From Paracerasibacillus soli (GTDB lineage: Bacteria > Bacillota > Bacilli > Bacillales > Amphibacillaceae), in NCBI RefSeq assembly GCF_034006335.1, contig NZ_JAWDIQ010000002.1: a DNA stretch of 64,000 bases; one strand, given 5' to 3'. A program made the translations under genes and the position numbers. The notes under the pieces were generated by a model. It saw only the letters and a list, made by a program, of their open reading frames with translations. It did not search any database and had not been told where the DNA came from. Shown here piece after piece: positions 40,159-50,087 of the stretch (the first letter of the stretch is position 1; each line of letters begins with the position of its first letter).

Positions 40159-41591
40159 CAATTCTTTGCCGTTTGTTTCGATGACTTTTTTGTACCAGTT
40201 GAAGCTTTTTTTTTGGTGCGTTTTAGTGTTCCGTTTCCTTTGTTGTCTCGGTCGACATAGATGTAGCCGTAGCGTTTTTTCATTTCTCCTGTGGAGGCGC
40301 TGACGATGTCTACTGGTCCCCAGCTTGTGTAACCAATGATGTCCACGCCATCCTTGATTGCTTCGCCCATTTCGGCAATATGCTGTCTCAAGTAATCAAT
40401 GCGGTAGTCGTCATCAATTGTGCCATCCGCATTCACTTCATCCACTGCGCCGAGTCCATTTTCTACAACAAACAATGGCTTTTGATAGCGATCATAAAGT
40501 TGATTTGCGGTAATACGGAATCCTTTTGGATCAATCGTCCAGCCCCATTCGGATGTTTTTAAATATGGATTTTTTACAGAGCCAAACACATTACCACTTG
40601 TTTGATTACGTAACACTTCTGGATCCGTACTTGCAGTTCTACTAGAGTAATAACTAAATCCGATATAATCAACCGTGTTGTTTTTCAACAATGCTTCGTC
40701 TTCCGCTTCCAATTCAATTGTTAAATTATGCTCTTTAAAGAAACGTTTCGCATAGCCTGGATATGCACCGCGAGATTGAACATCGATGAAAAAGAATGAT
40801 TCACGATCACGTTCCATCGCTCTATACACATCATCCGGATTACACGTGTATGGATACATCGAGCCGCCTGCAAGCATACAGCCAATCTGAGCATCTGGGA
40901 TGATCTCATGACATGCCTTCACAGCACGTGCACTTGCAACAAGTTGATGGTGTGCAGCTTGATATTTAATTTGTGTTTCATTCTCCCCTTCTTTAAACAC
41001 AAGTCCAGCACCAACAAATGGCATGTGCAAGAGCATATTAATCTCATTAAATGTCATCCAATATTTCACTTTATCTTTATACCGTGTGAAGATTGTTTTC
41101 GCATAGTTTTCGAAGAAGTCCACAAGCTTCCGATTTCTCCAGCTTCCGTATTTTTCAACTAAATGAACTGGTACATCAAAATGCGCCATCGTCACAACAG
41201 GTTCCATATTGTATTTATGCAACTCATCAAATAGATCATCATAAAACTGTAATCCCGCTTCATTTGGTGTCTTGTCATCACCATTGGGGAAAATCCTTGC
41301 CCAAGAAATAGATACACGTAACGCTTTAAAACCCATTTCGGAAAACAAAGCGATATCTTCTTTATAACGATGATAAAAATCAATTGCTTCATGTGAAGGG
41401 TAATATTCACCTTCCATTGGTGTTAACGATGCAATATTTCCCGTTGCAATTTGCCAACGTTTTTCACCTGTTGGCATCAAATCTACTGTCGTTAATCCTT
41501 TTCCATCTTCCAAATATGCGCCTTCCACTTGGTTAGCGGCTAATGCACCGCCCCATAGAAATCCTTCTGGAAAATTACTTTTGTTTGTCAT
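40156..41591 (-). CDS. bglA: 6-phospho-beta-glucosidase, GH1 (frameshift near the end)
   Basis: About 478 residues. GH1 features: FPEGFLWGGALAANQVEGAY at the start, acid/base glutamate in WMTFNEINMLLH, nucleophile glutamate in PLFVVENGLGAVDE. The C-terminal WGPVDIVSASTGEMKKRYGY is typical of 6-phospho enzymes, where the serine and K/Y residues hold the phosphate. The open frame drifts after TLKRTKKK in a T9 run (near 40210) and runs into the repeat. Removing one base gives the family ending KKSFYWYKKVIETNGKEL with a TGA at 40156-40158 that belongs to the REP-like element. It splits phosphorylated beta-glucosides delivered by the upstream PTS permease and is the last gene of licT-bglP-bglA. 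Confidence 0.92.
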
Positions 41592-41654
41592 AAGATTACC
41601 TCCTCGTTAATGTCGCTTCCGCTATCTTACAATTCAACCCGATTACTGTTAAGT

Positions 41655-43586
41655 TCATTTTTTAGTAATGATCAATACGTCACCTTGGTTTGCATTTTTA
41701 TTTGTCTTTGTTTCAATTTCAGCATACTCACTACTATTTGTCACAATGATAGGTGTCACTATCGCGTAACCCGCTTTTTCAATACTTTCGATATCGAATT
41801 CCACCAATAAATCTCCAACACTTACTTTATCTCCCGGATTAACATGAGTAGTAAAATATTTCCCATTCAATTGCACCGTATCCATGCCAATGTGGATCAA
41901 TATTTCCGCACCTTTATCTGATTTGATTCCGATTGCATGTTTTGTATTAAACACGGTCGATATTGTACCGTTTACTGGAGAAGTCATACGCCCCTCCGCT
42001 GGTTTAATTCCAATCCCTTTTCCCATCGCTTCAGTTGCGAAAACTTCGTCAGGAATATTTGCTAACGGCAAAACCTCTCCGTTTACTGGGCTTAAAATTT
42101 CCTCGTTTTCTAATTCCTTCATTCCTTCAGTTTCAGTTTCTTCCTGTTTCGTTTCTTCACTTACAGTTGCTTCTTCGTCTTTCTTTCTGTTTACACCACC
42201 GAAGAATAAAGTTAAAACAAATGCTAGTACAAAAGCGACTACGATGGCAATCATCATACCCCAGAATCCACCATTAATTCCTTCTTCAGGATGGATAAAA
42301 GTAGGAATCTTAAATATTCCAAGAGGCCCTGCGCTATAAAGTGCTGCACCTGTTACTGCAATAATTGCACCACCTACACCTGATGCAATACAACTCATAA
42401 TGAACGGACGTTTTAATGGTAACGTAATCCCGTAAATTGCTGGCTCTGTAACACCAAAGAATCCTGAAATAAATGCCGGTAAACTTAATGATTTTAATTT
42501 TTTGTTTTTAGTTGCAATCCAAACACCTAAAACCGCACCAATTTGCGCAAAAGATGCTGCAAATGTCATCGCGATTAACATATCATAACCTTGTACAGCT
42601 AAGTTATTATAATAGATTGGAATGATGCCCCAATGTACACCAAATATAACAAACACTTGCCAGAAACCACCTATCACAATTCCCGCAACAAGTGGAGCAA
42701 ATTCATAAACTGCTGACACTCCAGCACCAATCCCTTGTGCAATCCATGTTGCAATTGGACCTATGATTATAAATGTTAGAGGAACAATGATTAATAAAGT
42801 TAAAAACGGAACAATGAAAGATCGAACAACAGCTGGAATAACTTTTTTAAACCAATTTTCTACTTTAGATGCAAAATACGTTGCAAATATAATCGGAACA
42901 ACTGACGATGTATAACTCATTAATACAACTGGTATTCCTAAAAATGAAATTTGAATTGATGACTCTAAAAATGTACCACTAAATAATGTTCTGATTGTCT
43001 CACCATCTGCAATACCAACAAGGGATGGGTGAACTAATGCTGCACCAATTGCCATACCTAGGAACGGTGTACCACCAAATTTCTTCATTGCAGTGTAACC
43101 AAGGAATATTGGTAAGAACATGAAGAATCCATCACCAATCACATTTAGCAGTTGGTAGGTTCCGCTTGTATTTTCTAGCCAACCTAATGCTACAAAAAGT
43201 GAATTAAAACCTTTTATAATACCTGTTGCCATGAGTAGTGGCAAAATTGGTATGAAAATATTCGAGACAATATCAACGAATTTATTAAATATCCCCTTTT
43301 TCTCTTCATCCTCATTTTCTGAGGATTGTTTTTGAGATTCAAATCCGCCTTCAGCAACAACCGCTTGATAAACATCCGGCACTTCATTACCAATGACGAC
43401 TTGATACTGTCCATTTTTTTGCATGACCGTTACAACGCCATCCATATTTTTAAGTACTTCGGTTTGCGCTTTACTTTCGTCTTTTAATTGAAAACGTAAA
43501 CGCGTAACACAGTGATAAACACTTTTCACATTATCTTTACCGCCTACATTTTTTATAATGTCTTTGGCTAATTGTTCATATTTCAT
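41655..43586 (-). CDS. bglP: Beta-glucoside PTS transporter, EIIBCA
   Basis: About 643 residues in three domains. EIIB has the phosphocysteine in VYHCVTRLRFQLKDE (near residue 27). EIIC spans about residues 100-460 with ten or so helices, including GTPFLGMAIGAALVHPSLVG, ISGFFGVTEPAIYGITLPLK. EIIA has the phosphohistidine in GAEILIHIGMDTVQLNGKYF. I chose ATG 43586 because GGAGGG lies seven bases upstream; the longer frame to 43685 reads through the antiterminator leader. It imports and phosphorylates aryl- or alkyl-beta-glucosides such as salicin or arbutin, or cellobiose. A LicT-responsive terminator precedes it and bglA follows 63 bases later. Confidence 0.93.
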   Translation of the reverse strand: MKYEQLAKDIIKNVGGKDNVKSVYHCVTRLRFQLKDESKAQTEVLKNMDGVVTVMQKNGQYQVVIGNEVPDVYQAVVAEGGFESQKQSSENEDEEKKGIFNKFVDIVSNIFIPILPLLMATGIIKGFNSLFVALGWLENTSGTYQLLNVIGDGFFMFLPIFLGYTAMKKFGGTPFLGMAIGAALVHPSLVGIADGETIRTLFSGTFLESSIQISFLGIPVVLMSYTSSVVPIIFATYFASKVENWFKKVIPAVVRSFIVPFLTLLIIVPLTFIIIGPIATWIAQGIGAGVSAVYEFAPLVAGIVIGGFWQVFVIFGVHWGIIPIYYNNLAVQGYDMLIAMTFAASFAQIGAVLGVWIATKNKKLKSLSLPAFISGFFGVTEPAIYGITLPLKRPFIMSCIASGVGGAIIAVTGAALYSAGPLGIFKIPTFIHPEEGINGGFWGMMIAIVVAFVLAFVLTLFFGGVNRKKDEEATVSEETKQEETETEGMKELENEEILSPVNGEVLPLANIPDEVFATEAMGKGIGIKPAEGRMTSPVNGTISTVFNTKHAIGIKSDKGAEILIHIGMDTVQLNGKYFTTHVNPGDKVSVGDLLVEFDIESIEKAGYAIVTPIIVTNSSEYAEIETKTNKNANQGDVLIITKK

Positions 43587-43620
43587 TTTAAACCCTCCAT
43601 TATTACGTATATTTTTGAAT

Positions 43621-43761
43621 AAAAAAACCTGAACGTTTTCAAAACACAAGCAAACTTCGTGTGATACCAAGTTTGCTATGTACATACGTAGAAAGTCTAC
43701 ACAAGCACATAGATTTGCGTCTTCAAAATCATTCAGGTTATGCCCAAAAAGGTTACATTCC
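43621..43761 (-). promoter_or_regulatory. RAT antiterminator and terminator upstream of bglP
   Basis: On the minus strand AGGAATGTAACCTTTTTGGG then CATAACCTGAATG is a RAT-type site (43730-43761). Its 3' half overlaps a terminator stem AACCTGAATG ... CGTTCAGGTT followed by T7 (43621-43645). LicT binding to the RAT would block the terminator. Confidence 0.85.
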
Positions 43762-43806
43762 TATTGAATCAGTGAAGATATTTATTTTATTTTTAAGAGA
43801 TAACAA

Positions 43807-44645
43807 TTAATTTCTACTCGTTAATCTTTGGATATGCAAGGTTAAATATAATATTTCATCATGTGAAATGGTCCATTTATAATGCTTTTCAATATAAGTC
43901 GCAATTCGCATCGCACAACTGAATGCTTCCTGATATTTTAATTTAATTTGCTCATAAAGAAACTCATCATAACTATTTTCTCTTTTCTCTTTTCGGATAA
44001 AACGCATTGCAAAAAAGCGCAGATGTGTCAAAAATCGTTCATAGTTGATTGAGGTTTCATCTAATTCAATTTGGAAATGGTATTTCACAATATTTAATAT
44101 GTCATTTACCATTTCCGTTACTTGGACAGCAGCAGACATGTTTTTTCCGGATAGCTGACTATTCACAAGATGTAATGCAATAGAAGCGGCTTCATCTTCT
44201 GGCAAATTTATATTTAACCGTTTATTGATTATGCTTAACGCCTCTAATGATATTTCGAATTCTTGTTTATAATACTTACGGATCTCCCATAATAGTGCAT
44301 TTTTCAAATCCATTCCCCGTTCATGTCTTTCAACGGCAAAACTTAAATGATCTACCAAAGCAACATACAAGTAATCGTCTAATTTATACGGGAGTTTTGA
44401 TTTCGCTAATGTAATAATTTGGTGCGCTAACTCCAAATACATATCCGGAATGTCTTTTAGTAGCTCCGCAATTTTATTCGTAATACCTTTATTCTCCAAG
44501 ATGAATGTCTTTTCAATCTTGCTGGGTCAATCGCTTCTCCCACTTTTTTCTGAAACGCCAAGCCTTTTCCCATCACAACGATTTCTTGATTCAACTCATT
44601 ATGCGATATCGCAACATTATTATTTAAGATCTTCCTAATTTCCAT
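43807..44645 (-). CDS. licT: BglG/LicT-family transcription antiterminator (frameshift)
   Basis: About 279 residues. The RNA-binding CAT domain (EIRKILNNNVAISHNELNQE, VMGKGLAFQKKVGEAID) is in one frame. One base is off near 44500 (PARLKRHSS should continue as KTFILENKGI), and the second frame carries PRD1 (LYVALVDHLSFAVERHERGM, DEAASIALHLVNSQL) and PRD2 (YERFLTHLRFFAMRFIRKEK, EILYLTLHIQRLTS). The four conserved PRD histidines that EIIB and HPr phosphorylate are visible. ATG 44645 follows AGGTG. RAT sites precede both licT and bglP, so the gene regulates itself and the transporter. Confidence 0.92.
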
Positions 44646-44778
44646 TTCTACCACACCTGATTCACATATTATTTATCCTAAAAGAAAAAGAAAAGTTGAT
44701 TACCAAGAATAAAACATGAATGAATCCCTTCACCATTCCTTCACTTGATGACTCATCCATAAATTTCCTTATGGAATC
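44646..44778. other. Leader between the terminator and licT
   Basis: About 130 AT-rich bases of untranslated leader. Nothing else is recognised. Confidence 0.4.
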
Positions 44779-44857
44779 AAAAAACCTGAATTGCATGAAG
44801 CTACACTTATCGTGCTTCAAAACAATTCAGGTTATGCCCTATGAAGGTAACATTCCT
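44779..44857 (-). promoter_or_regulatory. RAT antiterminator and terminator upstream of licT
   Basis: On the minus strand AGGAATGTTACCTTCATAGG then GCATAACCTGAATTG (RAT, 44824-44857) overlaps a terminator stem AACCTGAATTG/CAATTCAGGTT followed by TTTT (44779-44833). It shares the RAT core with the site before bglP, so the licT operon is autoregulated by antitermination. Confidence 0.88.
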
Positions 44858-44885
44858 AAATAAAAATATTTTATTTGATACATAC

Positions 44886-44914
44886 AATTTAACACAAGTT
44901 CAAAATCATGTCAA
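44886..44914 (-). promoter_or_regulatory. Predicted sigma-A promoter of licT-bglP-bglA
   Basis: On the minus strand TTGACA, 17 bases, TAAATT. The predicted transcript would begin about 20 bases before the RAT. Confidence 0.75.
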
Positions 44915-44922
44915 CGGTTACA
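44909..44922. promoter_or_regulatory. cre site (CcpA operator) over the licT -35 box
   Basis: TGTCAACGGTTACA fits the consensus TGWNANCGNTNWCA at every position and covers the -35 hexamer, as expected for catabolite repression. Confidence 0.7.
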
Positions 44923-44951
44923 TGAAACATGGGGACGGTTCTCGCGTTTCA
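44923..44951 (+). repeat. REP-like element adjoining the cre site
   Basis: TGAAACATGGGGACGGTTCT then CGCGTTTCA, in the plus orientation. It abuts the cre/promoter and lies in the gap after the Mrr-like gene, one of the few copies not at a gene end. Confidence 0.88.
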
Positions 44952-45197
44952 CTTCTGCTCTGTTTTCGTTTAAATTTAATCTTATAAGCAATAATACGAC
45001 TCCTTTTATTGAAAACAGTGGGGATGCGGGTATCATGAATTAAATCCATTTAAAGGTGCTTTCGGATATTTTTGTGCTCTTGGGTACAGCAACTATTTAT
45101 CTTTCCCCTACTGTGTTGCGTTTAGATTCCTGTTTATTTCCTTGGCACTTTTGTAATAAATGGCGGAGTTTTTAAGGAGTCTAACGTTATATCGTAC
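44952..45197. other. Intergenic region after the Mrr-like gene
   Basis: About 245 bases with no gene, terminator or repeat that I can support. Confidence 0.35.
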
Positions 45198-45805
45198 CTA
45201 TTCCAATAGATTTTTCATATAACTGTTTGCGCCAAACTTTGTTCCGTGTTGTATCATTTCCACTAATTTTTCACCATTTATTAATTTTATTGGCTTATCT
45301 AACACATAACTCTCCGCATACTTCGTAAATTCGCCAGTTGTAATGAAAAAGCCTTTATCAGCCTTACAATCTATGATGGCACTATGAAACTTTTGTATAT
45401 CTGGACGAGTGACTTTATTCGTTTTACTATATCTTTTACATTCCGCAACAGCAAAAAAATTATCCTTATATATCAAGATGTCTTTTCCACATCACCAGTT
45501 GCACTCGTCAGACTTGCTTCAAAGCCAAGTTGAATGAATAAATCACATATGTATTTTTCAAATTCTAGCCAATCCATTTTCATTAAATCTTTAAGATTGC
45601 TTTGTCTCTCAAGATATTCCCTTCGTTCTTCCGCTTCCCTCATTCTTTTCTTATGTTTATATTTTCTCCGTAGCATCATACAGGCTAAAATAAGTGAAAT
45701 TATGATGAACCACTGATAAATGTTTAAACTGGTTAACCAAATAAAGAAATAATAAACAATATACAATATAAGTACTGCAGCCAATAGGAATAAATTTATT
45801 TTCAT
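45198..45805 (-). CDS. Membrane-anchored Mrr-like restriction endonuclease (frameshift)
   Basis: About 202 residues. Two N-terminal membrane helices (FLLAAVLILYIVYYFFIWL and IYQWFIIISLILACMML) are followed by a basic coiled stretch (RRKYKHKKRMREAEERREYL). Then comes a PD-(D/E)xK nuclease domain: MDWLEFEKYICDLFIQLGFE, the GDGGKDI-type motif (restored by one G near 45475), then FFAVAECKRYSKTNKV with the ECK of the active site and ADKGFFITTGEFTKYAESYV. This is the Mrr_cat layout, in which modified DNA is cut. The membrane anchor suggests action on incoming DNA or anchoring of a DNA-processing protein. It is isolated between two sugar operons and has no methylase partner. Confidence 0.8.
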
Positions 45806-46170
45806 ATCCTTTTCCTCATATTGGTCACCTCATCAGTAGTATGACCTTGAAGAGTCATACATTATTCTTAATGTATAATTGTTTATGTCATAACAGTTTC
45901 CATGTACATTTTTAATGAATCATGTAGAGGTATAAACAACTTCTATTCTGTGACTCCTAAGTTTATAAAATATCATTCCTTTTCTATTACCTTCGCAACC
46001 TTGCTTCGATCATTTTAATAAAAATGGCTGAAATGAATCTGGTTTATACCATCATCCTTCCAGCCGTTTAATCATATAAAAAGCAATTCATTTCGGGAAT
46101 TATATCATTCGTGTGCGCCTTGTACTCCTCGAAATCATCGCTGAACTCTACCTTACGTTTAGTCCCCTTA
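45806..46170. other. Intergenic region upstream of the Mrr-like gene
   Basis: About 365 bp. It holds a short inverted repeat GTATGACcttgaagaGTCATAC (45839-45860) just before the gene, perhaps an operator. Nothing else is recognised. Confidence 0.4.
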
Positions 46171-46298
46171 GTTCATTACTTCACTTTTATCGTTTTTCCT
46201 GGACTTTTATTTCCTGCTTTGTCTGATGCGATAACTTTAATTGTGATAAAGCAAATCGATGAAACATGAGAACCGTCCCCATGTTTCACCCATGTTCA
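46171..46298 (-). repeat. REP-like element with attached Ig-domain gene tail, copy A
   Basis: 46260-46288 is a complete REP-like element followed by a half-copy CCATGTTCA, whose complement gives the stop of the GH1 gene. Left of it, minus-strand codons read SDKAGNKSPGKTIKVK and stop at TAA 46177-46179. This is the typical end of a bacterial Ig-like domain protein. The same segment recurs at 53574-53672. Confidence 0.85.
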
Positions 46299-47749
46299 GA
46301 GTTCTTCTCCATTTGATTTAATTACATTCTTATACCAGTAAAAACTTTTCTTCTTCATTCGTTTCATGTCTTTTTCTTCCGTTTCATTTCTGTTTATGTA
46401 AACGAAGCCATAACGTTTTTGGTAGCCGTTCAACCAACTGAGTAAATCTGTGAATGACCAAGTGCAGTAGCCGAGCAGATCAACCCCATCAGTAATCGCA
46501 GCTTGTAATTGTTCAACATGTTTACGAATGAAATCAATACGGTAGTCATCATGAATTTTTTCATTTTCCTCCAGTTTATCGAATTCTCCCAACCCATTCT
46601 CTGTTACTAAAACCGGGAGCCCATAACGACTTGTAATTCTTCGTAAACCAATCCGTAATCCAACTGGATCAATTTCCCAATCCCAGTTTGTCGTCTCTAA
46701 TGACTTATTCCGCTTCCGCTTAAACAAACCTGCATCTCCACTTTCAACAAAATTACCTTTTTTTCCATCATGATTTTCTTTTGCCTCACCAAAGACTTCA
46801 TCAAGTGGGCTAGCTGTTAATGTAGCAGTTTGATAGTAATTGACTCCCATAAAATCCGGTTTGGTAGCCTTTAATAGTTCCATATCTCCCTGTTCAATAG
46901 TTGGCGCTAAACCCCTTTGCTCCAAATGCTTCCAAGCCACTTTTGGATATTCACCCAACAATATACATCTAACCACCAATGATTATTAAATTCTTCGGCA
47001 TTTTCTGCGGCAAGTACATCTTCTGGATTACTAGAATATGCATATGCTGGTCCATAAGCAAAACTCGGGCCTATTTTCCCATCTGGAATAATTCCCCTAA
47101 ATGATTGAATAACTTTTGCATTAGCTAAATTAGCAATATGATTTGCTTCATACATTCGCTTTCGGTCACTTACACCAGGAGGATGAGAAGCCTCTTCGTA
47201 CCCTAGTCTGATAAAAATATTTTGTTCATTTAATGTCACCCAATATTTGACCTTATTTTTAAAACGCTCGAATAATGTAATACAATAGTTGTCAAAATCC
47301 TTGATGATGTCGCGAGATTCCCAACCACCATATTCATCTTGCAGTGCCTGTGGTAAGTCCCAATGATATAACGTAATGATTGGCTCAATACCATGTTTTC
47401 GTAGTTCATCAATTAAATCTTCATAAAACTGAATACCTGCCTCATTCAATTTTCCTTTGCCGGATGGATAGATCCGACTCCAAGATACAGAAAAACGATA
47501 TGCCTTCAATCCCATCTCCGCCATCAATGATACGTCCTCTTTATAGCGATGGTAATGGTCTACAGCAACATCTCCATTCGTCCCTTTAAATGTTTTCCCA
47601 GGAATTTTAGTGAATTTATCCCAAACCGAAGGGCCCTTACCGTCCTCATTCCATGCGCCCTCTATTTGATAGGCAGCGGAAGCCGATCCCCATAGAAAAT
47701 CTTTTGGAAAATGATCTAATTTAGAATGATACAATTCCTTCAACTCCAT
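46296..47749 (-). CDS. GH1 beta-glucosidase / 6-phospho-beta-glucosidase (frameshift)
   Basis: About 484 residues. FPKDFLWGSASAAYQIEGAW opens the GH1 barrel. Acid/base glutamate lies in WVTLNEQNIFIRLGYEEASH and the nucleophile in PVLVTENGLGEFDK. One shift near 46940 joins NNHWWLDVY(C) to GEYPKVAWKHLEQRGLAPTI. The C-terminal WSFTDLLSWLNGYQKRYGFV resembles GH1 enzymes from lactic acid bacteria that take phosphorylated or free beta-glucosides. With a ROK kinase 122 bases upstream and an ABC importer further up, I infer phosphorylation inside the cell before cleavage. The start is uncertain: ATG 47749 has no clear ribosome site, and a TTG 15 bases later behind GGAG is possible. Stop codon next to a REP-like element. 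Confidence 0.87.
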
Positions 47750-47870
47750 CTTGAATTAATATTTTTAAAAAACTTGTAATTAATTGCTACTTATAGCTTT
47801 CATTTAGGCCGTCATCAAGGCAGGTCAGTTTAAAAAGTTCTGTTCTGTTTCCCTTGCCAATAGTCTATGC

Positions 47871-48754
47871 CTAATTATATTCTTTTAAGAATCCATACAC
47901 AGCACCGAGCATGTTAGCGTTTTGGCGAAATTCGCACGTATCAATTGATGGCCTAATTTTAGATGCCTCAAAGCGAGAAAGTATTTCATCTAGTTTTTCA
48001 TTAATATGATCAATCAAGTCATCCCTTTCACTAATACCGCCACCAATTAATATTACTTCCGGATCATAAATATATTGTAAATTGTAAATTCCTAAGGCGA
48101 GGTACGCATAAAATTGATCGATTGCCTGCTGACAATCAACGTCCCCAGCATGCGCCATTTCAAAAATAGCTTCGCCGTTTATTTCATCTTCGTTAATATT
48201 TTTTAGCTGGGCTACATTTTTCACTAATGCGCCAGTAGCAGCAGTTGCGCTCCATGTATCAAAATTAGTTCCCGAACTATTAGGTATAACCATATATCCG
48301 AACTCGCCTCCATGCAGATTGGCACCTTTGTGAAGCTCTCCATCCTTAATAATCGCTCCCCCACACCAGTACCTATTACAACGATAAGGACATCTTTTCT
48401 TCCCCGTGCTTTTCCTTTCCATACTTCTGCATATCCGGCACAGTTTGCATCATTCTCCATATAAACCGGTAACCCTAACCGTTTGGATAGCAACTGTTTA
48501 ACATTCGGTCCATGAATATAGGGAAGTGCGCTAGTCCCATATACCATACCGGATTCTGAAACAGCACCAGGACAACTAATTGCAACACCGACTATCTCTG
48601 GGTAATTTTTATAATTACTACCTACTAAATCTAATAATCCTTCTAAGGTTTTTGGCGTTTTCACTTTGCCTATTTTCTGTATGGATGCCTGCTCATCAAT
48701 AATTCCAAATTTGACAAATGTACCACCTATATCAACAGCCAAATAATGTTTCAT
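47871..48754 (-). CDS. ROK-family sugar kinase, possibly beta-glucoside kinase (frameshift)
   Basis: About 294 residues without a DNA-binding domain, so a kinase rather than a regulator. ATP site AVDIGGTFVKFGIID, catalytic region GVAISCPGAV and ENDANCAGYAEVWKGKARGR. A shift near 48360 joins VIGTGV to GGAIIKDGELHKGANLHGGE. The end carries DPEVILIGGGISERDDL. The CxCGxxGC zinc motif of glucokinases is absent; Listeria and Klebsiella BglK-type beta-glucoside kinases belong to this branch. Placed between a LacI regulator and a GH1 gene, it would phosphorylate the disaccharide brought in by the ABC system. GAGGTGGG precedes ATG 48754. Confidence 0.82.
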
Positions 48755-48886
48755 TATCCCACCTCATACTTTATGTCCTATTTCATGTTGAGTCGTAATG
48801 CTAATATATTCCATCGGATTTCAATCTCCTGAAATCTACTTTAAAATAAATACAAAGAAAGTATCCATACACTGCAAATCATTTGT

Positions 48887-49924
48887 TTATCTATTTGTTA
48901 AAGTACCACCCATATCAATAAAGCAAGATTCTCGGATGACTAATTCTGGATCAACTAATACAGAAGTTGGTTGGACATCTCCGTTAATTAAATCGTGCAG
49001 CATATGCGCCGCCAATTGACCTATCTTTTCTTTGTCCTGCTTCACCGTAGCAAGCGAAGGGTTACTATAACGACATGCTTCAATATCATCACAACCGATA
49101 ATTTTTATTTCTTCAGGTACAGAAATCCCCTTTTCCTTAAGAGCCCTTAATGCCCCTAATGCCATCATGTCGGATATAGCAAAAACTGCTTGAGGAAGGG
49201 GGGATTTTTCTAATATTCTATTCATCGCCTGATAGCCACTTTCTTCAAAGTAGTCACCATGCTGTAGCCAGTCATCCTTCGTCAACATACCAAATAGATT
49301 TATATTTTTTATAAAACTTTCCTTTCGAAGATTCGATATGACAGAATCCTCAGGACCACCAATAAAAGCCACTTCCTTTATTCGGTTCAAATATAAGTGT
49401 GTCACAACGGCCTCTGAAACTTTATTATTATCTGTTGTGACATAACTTGAATTTGGCCCATTTAAAATAATATCAACGCCAACACAAGGTACATTGCTTT
49501 GATCTAGTTCAGTTGTAGCTTCTTCAATTTGATCCCCAGCAATGATTAAGCAACCGTCCAATTGGAAATGCCTGCACCTAGCCAAATAATCCTGTTTATC
49601 TTTACTGAATTTATTATTTGAGAAAACAAGGATATCATAACCAAGGTTACCAATTGCATTTTTAAAGACATTAACAACATCATTAAAAAATGGATGATTA
49701 AGCTCCGCGTTAATATTCCCAGCGTAAATTAAACCAATAAGATTTGACTTCTTAGTTGCTAATGATTTTGCGGAAAAAGTAGGCTGATAGCCAGTTTCCT
49801 CAATTACCTTACGTACTCTTTTAATTGTCTTTTGACTGATATTCCCTGTGTGATTAATTACCTTTGAAACTGTTCCTGGAGAAACACCAGCCATTTTCGC
49901 AATATCTTTTATGGTAAGTTTCAT
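48887..49924 (-). CDS. LacI-family transcriptional regulator
   Basis: 345 residues, intact. The N-terminal helix-turn-helix and hinge (TIKDIAKMAGVSPGTVSKVI, SAKSLATKKSN) are followed by a periplasmic-binding-type effector domain (LIGLIYAGNINAELNHPFFN, GCLIIAGDQIEEATTELDQS, AVFAISDMMALGALRALKEK, GCDDIEACRYSNPSLATVKQ). It should repress the sugar ABC operon in which it sits. LacI-style palindromes built on GGAAACCGATTTCC are found before the binding-protein gene and, degenerate, before this gene. The ribosome site is GAGGTTG before ATG 49924. Confidence 0.9.
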   Translation of the reverse strand: MKLTIKDIAKMAGVSPGTVSKVINHTGNISQKTIKRVRKVIEETGYQPTFSAKSLATKKSNLIGLIYAGNINAELNHPFFNDVVNVFKNAIGNLGYDILVFSNNKFSKDKQDYLARCRHFQLDGCLIIAGDQIEEATTELDQSNVPCVGVDIILNGPNSSYVTTDNNKVSEAVVTHLYLNRIKEVAFIGGPEDSVISNLRKESFIKNINLFGMLTKDDWLQHGDYFEESGYQAMNRILEKSPLPQAVFAISDMMALGALRALKEKGISVPEEIKIIGCDDIEACRYSNPSLATVKQDKEKIGQLAAHMLHDLINGDVQPTSVLVDPELVIRESCFIDMGGTLTNR

Positions 49925-50007
49925 TGTTCAACCTCACGTCTTTATGTTCTAGTAAAGTATGTTCAAAAGTTCTGGCAAACGATATCACTACGAATTGCAG
50001 CACAAAA

Positions 50008-50021
50008 GGCAACCGTTTTCC
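50008..50021. promoter_or_regulatory. Degenerate LacI-type operator before the regulator gene
   Basis: GGCAACCGTTTTCC matches the complement of the operators at 53.4 kb at 12 of 14 positions and lies 84 bases before the LacI start. Confidence 0.45.
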
Positions 50022-50087
50022 TATCATGTTGCAATTTTGGTGACCTACATCCTTTTAGCCTTCTTTTTTGAACATACGTTTGTAATG

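Noticed and set aside
43587..43685. The longer bglP reading frame starting at 43685
   Set aside because: It translates the RAT/terminator leader; GGAGGG sits before the ATG at 43586.
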